This document shows positions 60,160 to 64,000 of a DNA stretch of 64,000 bases, one piece after another; within the stretch, counting starts at the first letter, position 1, and the number at the start of each line of letters is the position of its first letter. The notes beneath the pieces were generated by a model. The model was given only the letters and a program-made list of their open reading frames with translations. It had not been told where the DNA came from and ran no database searches. The DNA lies in assembly GCA_002354555.1 (NCBI GenBank), contig DELT01000099.1, positions 10,660-74,659 of the forward strand. Reading direction: 5' to 3'. The DNA is from Methylophaga sp. UBA2689 (GTDB lineage: Bacteria; Pseudomonadota; Gammaproteobacteria; Nitrosococcales; Methylophagaceae). A program made the translations under genes and the position numbers.

Positions 60160-60977
60160 TGATAGATGACTATCCAACGATAAACAAAACAAAGAAAGAG
60201 TATCAAATGACAAAGCAACTACCCGATTTCAAACCTTTAGGTTGTAATAAATGTTTAGAAGGTGGTGGATTGGATTTCAGCTTTTCAATGGCTTTTCAGC
60301 CAATTGTTAACATTCAGGAAAAAAAGATTTTTGGTTACGAGGCACTGGTTCGTGGCATAAATAATGAGCCGGCTTATACCATTCTGGACAAATTGAATGA
60401 TACCAATCGTTATTCCTTTGATCAGACAATTAGGGTGAAAGCCATCCAACTGGCCAAACAACTTGATTTACAAGGCATGCTTAGCATTAATTTCTTTCCT
60501 AATGCCGTTTATCGTCCGGAAACCTGTATTAGAGCTACCTTGGAAGCGGCTGATGTAATGGACTTTCCCACCAAAAATTTAATGTTTGAAGTCACCGAAG
60601 TGGAAAAGGTCACTGATAATAATCATCTGAAAAATATTTTTGATGAATATAAACGGCATAATTTCACTACAGCAATTGATGATTTTGGCTCCGGTTATGC
60701 CGGCTTAAATTTGCTCGCCGACTGGCAGCCAGACATTATCAAACTCGATATGGCACTGATTCGAGGTATTAATAAAGATAAAGTCAGACAATCAATTGTC
60801 CGCTCAATCATTATGACCTGTAATGATTTGGAGATAAGAGTCATTGCTGAGGGTGTCGAAACGATAGAAGAGTTTCAATTTATACGCGATCAAGGCGTAG
60901 CTTTATTTCAGGGTTATTATTTTGCCAGGCCTCAATTCGAAGCTTTGCCAGATGTCGACCCGTCACTGTACGAATGA
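60159..60977 (+). CDS. Stand-alone EAL phosphodiesterase, partner of BLUF protein
   Basis: Predicted cytoplasmic c-di-GMP phosphodiesterase of 272 aa. After a short leader with a CxxC pair (GCNKCLEGGGLDFSFSMAFQPIVN), the EAL domain covers about 40-262 with EALVRG, INFFPNA, FEVTEVE, IDDFGSGYAG, IKLDMAL and AEGVET: all catalytic positions kept. ATG 60159 overlaps the BLUF stop, giving coupling; a second ATG at 60207 has AAAGAG upstream and gives 256 aa. In BlrP1 of Klebsiella BLUF and EAL form one light-activated protein; here the same parts are two genes. Confidence 0.88.
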   Translation: MIDDYPTINKTKKEYQMTKQLPDFKPLGCNKCLEGGGLDFSFSMAFQPIVNIQEKKIFGYEALVRGINNEPAYTILDKLNDTNRYSFDQTIRVKAIQLAKQLDLQGMLSINFFPNAVYRPETCIRATLEAADVMDFPTKNLMFEVTEVEKVTDNNHLKNIFDEYKRHNFTTAIDDFGSGYAGLNLLADWQPDIIKLDMALIRGINKDKVRQSIVRSIIMTCNDLEIRVIAEGVETIEEFQFIRDQGVALFQGYYFARPQFEALPDVDPSLYE

Positions 60978-60986
60978 TATAAATAA

Positions 60987-61049
60987 AAATCCTCCCTCCA
61001 GCAGTGGTGACTCTTAACGAATAACAGACCCAAGCTGGAGGGAGGATTT
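60987..61049. terminator. Long inverted repeat between EAL and azurin genes
   Basis: Perfect 16-bp arms AAATCCTCCCTCCAGC (60987-61002) and the complement at 61034-61049, loop 31 bases, with T-rich flanks on the minus strand. It lies between converging genes and probably terminates azurin transcription, perhaps also the EAL gene. Confidence 0.75.
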
Positions 61050-61058
61050 CAGGTGAAC

Positions 61059-61508
61059 TTATTTGATATTGAAACGACCGTTCATCATTCCGCTATGCCC
61101 AGGGAATGAGCAGAAGAAAGTCAGTTTTTCATCAGCAAGTCCTTCAGTAGAAAATTCAACTTGCGCCGAGTTGCCACCACCAATTACTTCCGTCGCTGCA
61201 ATAATACGATCATCACCTTCCGGCAGATAATTATTATCCAGTCCCGCAGCAGCGCCTTCTCTCACGATTGCCTGCATATCGTCTGTCTTGGTCAAAACCC
61301 AGTTATGGCCCATCATATCCTTAGCCATTGAACCAGTATGTTTCAGCGTGACTTTGACTGTTTCACAACTGGCAGGAACTGACATTTTCTTTTTACTGAA
61401 ACTCATCTGGTCAGTAGCTTCGATGACCAAATCACATTCATCGGCAAATGCTGTGAATGGAAATAAAGCCAACAATCCCACAGCAACTAACAAACGATTT
61501 TTTTTCAT
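61059..61508 (-). CDS. azu: Azurin
   Basis: Periplasmic blue copper protein of 149 aa carrying one electron between cytochromes, dehydrogenases and peroxidase. Signal peptide (VAVGLLALFPFTAFADE), then the azurin fold with copper ligands Gly/His in MMGHNWVLT and Cys, His, Met in FFCSFPGHSGMMNG; the Cys near the mature N-terminus (ECDLVIEA) and PASCETV form the usual disulphide. ATG 61508 follows GGGAGATCAAG; the frame upstream to 61547 is not needed. Possible electron acceptor for the PQQ dehydrogenase or donor for the di-haem peroxidase. Confidence 0.96.
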   Translation of the reverse strand: MKKNRLLVAVGLLALFPFTAFADECDLVIEATDQMSFSKKKMSVPASCETVKVTLKHTGSMAKDMMGHNWVLTKTDDMQAIVREGAAAGLDNNYLPEGDDRIIAATEVIGGGNSAQVEFSTEGLADEKLTFFCSFPGHSGMMNGRFNIK

Positions 61509-61582
61509 CTTGATCTCCCAATAATTCCGGCAACATTGCCTTCTCAACTACGCATCAACTTTATCAGCTGAAAAATTAAGTT

Positions 61583-61602
61583 GGTTTAATACGCGTTAAA
61601 CC
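61583..61602. promoter_or_regulatory. Inverted repeat upstream of azurin
   Basis: GGTTTAA-TACGCG-TTAAACC, a perfect 7-bp dyad about 75 bases before the azurin start; candidate operator. No regulator gene is adjacent. Confidence 0.35.
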
Positions 61603-61883
61603 TGATTAATCATTAATGCTCATCCGTTCTATTGCCTGGATAAATTTAAAGGCAAAAAATTACAAATGGATAGTCCATACGCTTCATGAATAGCTAACAG
61701 CTAATTTCCAGTGAATGAAGCTGATGTTGGGCTTTAATAACAACCATTCTCATTATAAAGAGCCTGTTTTGCTGATAACAATAGGCCAGGAAAGATTGAG
61801 GAACAGTTCCTGCAGTTATCCGTGAAACACCAGAAAAACAGGTTATTGGGCATCTTTCAGCTAAACGTGTATATAAGCCTGAC
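61603..61883. other. Intergenic region, weak Fur-like site
   Basis: About 280 bases between the azurin promoter region and the next minus-strand gene. The only notable element is ATAATGAGAATGGTTGTTAT on the minus strand (61739-61758), with limited resemblance to Fur boxes. No gene seen. Confidence 0.3.
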
Positions 61884-62873
61884 CTATTCGGCTGCTACCT
61901 GAATATCAAAATAATTTTCCAGTGCGTTTGGTGACATCATCGTCGCCATAAAAACCAGAAATATTCCAGCACCTTCTGGACTTTTCGAGTTTATATCCAG
62001 CTCGACTTGTGGTGTATCACTATCAATAAACTGGCTGCTGGCTTCTATCAACTGGGTTCTTAATTCAGGTGAAAGCGCCTGTAAAGCTGAAAACTGTTGC
62101 TGAATCTGCAGTTTCAAGCCGGCTTTATATTCTTCTGTAGTCATACCTGCACTTTCAGCACCTTGCTCTACTAAAGGCTGCCACGCACCTGCATCTTCAA
62201 ACTCCATAACAGCTGTTATCAACCCTGTCTGCATCCATTCTGCTGTGACAGCCGACATATCCTCATTATTTCTTAACCGTCTCATTTGACTTTCCAGATC
62301 AGGGATCTGACTAAAGTTGGTATGTAAATTCATCGAAAACAGCTGGGCCGCATCTTTTTCGGTTAACTCGGGATTATAAAACTGATTCTGCAAACTCAGC
62401 GTCAGTTGGCGTTCAACAGGATGATAGCGGTAAGCCAGATGTTGATTGTGACCAATTTTGTCTTCTTGAATACCCAGGTTTCGCAATGCTTCAACCAAAG
62501 ACTGTTCCTGTTGTTCCGTGCCATCACCACCGGTTACAGTAAACAAAGCATCCTCTGTTGAAATATCCATCGCATAAATAAAATCCTGCGCCTGATTCAA
62601 CTCAATATCACTTATCGTCAGTAAGCCTATTTGATGTTTACGATCAGCATCATCTGTGATTAACACATCATTTACCGTAATGTCTTTGGTATAAGGGTTG
62701 GCAACAACCTCCCCGACTTCAACTTCAACGCCATTCTGGTTAATTTTAGCGACCAGCTCATCTACTAACGCCTGAGCTGCCTGATTTGCCTCATTATTAG
62801 CAACCGCATGGGCGCCACCCAATGCAATGGCTAATATCAGGAGAGGCACATAAATGATTTTTTTTCTGAACAC
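61884..62873 (-). CDS. Exported protein of unknown function
   Basis: Protein of 329 aa with a signal peptide (IIYVPLLILAIALGGAHAVANN). The mature part reads as a beta-rich first half (VEVEVGEVVANPYTKDITVNDVLITDDADRKHQIGLLTISDIEL) and a helical, Gln/Glu-rich second half (FSQIPDLESQMRRLRNN, LKLQIQQQFSALQALSPELRTQ), weakly reminiscent of YdgA/DUF945-type periplasmic proteins, but I cannot assign a family. The start is GTG 62873, which has GGAGA 6 bases upstream; a longer frame from 62903 gives a worse context. It stands alone. Confidence 0.7.
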   Translation of the reverse strand: MFRKKIIYVPLLILAIALGGAHAVANNEANQAAQALVDELVAKINQNGVEVEVGEVVANPYTKDITVNDVLITDDADRKHQIGLLTISDIELNQAQDFIYAMDISTEDALFTVTGGDGTEQQEQSLVEALRNLGIQEDKIGHNQHLAYRYHPVERQLTLSLQNQFYNPELTEKDAAQLFSMNLHTNFSQIPDLESQMRRLRNNEDMSAVTAEWMQTGLITAVMEFEDAGAWQPLVEQGAESAGMTTEEYKAGLKLQIQQQFSALQALSPELRTQLIEASSQFIDSDTPQVELDINSKSPEGAGIFLVFMATMMSPNALENYFDIQVAAE

Positions 62874-63169
62874 TGTTGTCTCCAACAAAATAATAAAAAA
62901 CAAAACGGCAGTATGCCTGTATGACTAGTAACGAACCAGTTTAGTTTAAGAACATCACCTTATCTTAAGAAATGCTATAAAAACGTTTACTTACTGATCG
63001 CATAGAAGCGAAATCTGCAAAATTTAATAGATACCAACGTTTACCCGCCAAGAACAAATGATTTCAACCGGGAGAGCTTTTGAGGTTTAGACGCTATTAG
63101 GGACTTTTGCTGGACGGGTAAATATAGACTTACATTGATAGTGCTGATTATCATCATTGATTTAAAAGC
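62874..63169. other. Intergenic region without recognised features
   Basis: 296 bases between two minus-strand genes. It presumably holds the promoter of the exported protein gene; no convincing hairpin terminator, repeat or small gene was seen. Confidence 0.5.
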
Positions 63170-64000
63170 TTATTTCATTTCTCTGATGACCTGTTGCCAG
63201 CAGCAGCGATGATCGGCCTCGGGGATAATAATGATCTGACTATTCGTTTTCGGGTGTAATAAACGATGAAAACTTTCAACAATTTCGGCAGGGATTACGC
63301 GGTCATGTCCACCTACATAATGAACCTGCGGTATAGCTTGAAGCTCTGTTACCGCGTCTGCGGGGTTGAGCGATCCTGATAATGGTGAAATTTGATGCAG
63401 TTCTGTCCAGGCTGTTGTATCCAGATTGCCTGCAAACGTGACGAGACGTGCCACATCCACACGCCGACTTGCCACTAACGCCGCAACAGCTCCACCACCA
63501 GAATAGCCCATTAGCTGAACTTCAGAAGCTCCCGTCATTGTTTTAAGCGCTGTAATCGCCTCATCAGTGGCGATAATGACTTCTTCTGAAAATCGGTGTG
63601 AGGTCCAGTATTTTTGTGTGCACTGCGCTTCATTCTGTGATGTGAATTGGCAGGGTCGGCCAAGGTAAGCCACAGCATGATCAGGTTTATATGCTAAGGC
63701 CAACTTCAGTGAAACAGGGTTGAGCGGTGTAGGGTCAGAGGAAGATTTTGATGGTGAAATCCAGGCTAAGCCATCGCCTTCAATTAATATTGTTAAACGC
63801 TTATGTTTCAAACGCTGTGCAGGCAAAAAAGCCTGAAGATCGAAATAGGAAGTGGGTATGGTTTCAGAAGTCCAGCCTGCGTCTTCAGCAAGCTTTGTAG
63901 CATTCTCAAGGCGTTCCTGAGTAGATGGCAGATGAGTGCAGCCTGTGATCAGCAGGAAAAAAATACTATAGTTAGGAAACGATTTACCAAACAATTTCAC
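63170..64000 (-). CDS. Alpha/beta-hydrolase lipoprotein (reaches window end)
   Basis: Hydrolase of at least 276 aa with a lipoprotein signal (SIFFLLITGCTH, Cys at about 21). Alpha/beta-hydrolase core: LTILIEGDGLAW near the oxyanion strand, nucleophile elbow GYSGGG at about 165-170, acid in VGGHDRVIP and His in EADHRCCW, so a complete Ser-Asp-His triad is likely. Substrate unknown. The codon at the window edge is GTG (64000), which may be the start because the signal peptide is complete, but the true start could lie outside the window. Confidence 0.85.
   Translation of the reverse strand: MKLFGKSFPNYSIFFLLITGCTHLPSTQERLENATKLAEDAGWTSETIPTSYFDLQAFLPAQRLKHKRLTILIEGDGLAWISPSKSSSDPTPLNPVSLKLALAYKPDHAVAYLGRPCQFTSQNEAQCTQKYWTSHRFSEEVIIATDEAITALKTMTGASEVQLMGYSGGGAVAALVASRRVDVARLVTFAGNLDTTAWTELHQISPLSGSLNPADAVTELQAIPQVHYVGGHDRVIPAEIVESFHRLLHPKTNSQIIIIPEADHRCCWQQVIREMK

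Overview
The window comes from a gammaproteobacterial chromosome, with AT-leaning codon use and intrinsic terminators throughout. The mix of genes (PQQ-dependent dehydrogenases, azurin, an assimilatory nitrate cluster, a very dense set of c-di-GMP genes, PA2778/PA2779-type genes, YcjX/YcjF) suggests a marine, possibly methylotrophic lineage such as Methylophaga or a relative. That genus-level guess is an impression from protein style, not a database result.

Layout. 1-2.5 kb: 3' part of rnr, then tRNA-His and tRNA-Thr. 2.9-10.8 kb: a PAS-GGDEF-EAL protein and an Aer-like chemoreceptor (minus), a LysR regulator, an AT-rich gap and a CHASE-PAS-GGDEF protein. 10.9-18 kb: gdhA, then a tight overlapping set (exported cupredoxin, sensor GGDEF-EAL protein, DUF3034 outer-membrane-like protein, lipoprotein truncated haemoglobin) facing a convergent GGDEF protein whose sensor half matches that of the EAL protein. 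18-26.5 kb: redox genes (PQQ dehydrogenase, di-haem peroxidase, isochorismatase-like hydrolase, SrpA-type catalase, TetR regulator, MDR oxidoreductase, sugar-dehydrogenase/NHL fusion). 26.6-45.3 kb: nitrate assimilation island, entirely on the minus strand: PP2C-kinase fusion, narK, a GGDEF and an EAL protein, nrtABD transporter, an ANTAR regulator and a separate NIT sensor behind a 37-aa membrane ORF, a porin, nasA, nirD, nirB. 45.4-64 kb: more c-di-GMP proteins, a MarR/DUF4440 pair, ycjX-ycjF, PA2779/PA2778-type genes, a BLUF-EAL pair, azurin, an exported protein of unknown function and a partial lipoprotein hydrolase.

How it fits together. The nitrate island reads as one nitrogen-controlled regulon. 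Four good -24/-12 (sigma-54) promoters lie before narK, nrtA, the 37-aa ORF and nirB. Near-perfect NtrC-type sites (GCAC-N7-GTGC) lie upstream of narK and nrtA, and a looser cluster lies upstream of nirB. The nrtA leader carries two hairpins with AACGNN hexaloops, the second followed by a U tract, as expected for ANTAR antitermination. The NasR functions (NIT sensor and ANTAR RNA binder) are split into two adjacent genes. Embedded in the island is a membrane diguanylate cyclase whose sensor segment resembles the NarX/PilJ P-box, paired with an EAL phosphodiesterase, suggesting a nitrate-to-c-di-GMP link.

Eleven genes in 64 kb encode GGDEF and/or EAL domains, so signalling through c-di-GMP is the theme of the window. 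The least explained units are the cupredoxin/EAL/DUF3034/globin cluster and the nitrate-island GGDEF/EAL pair with the 37-aa ORF.
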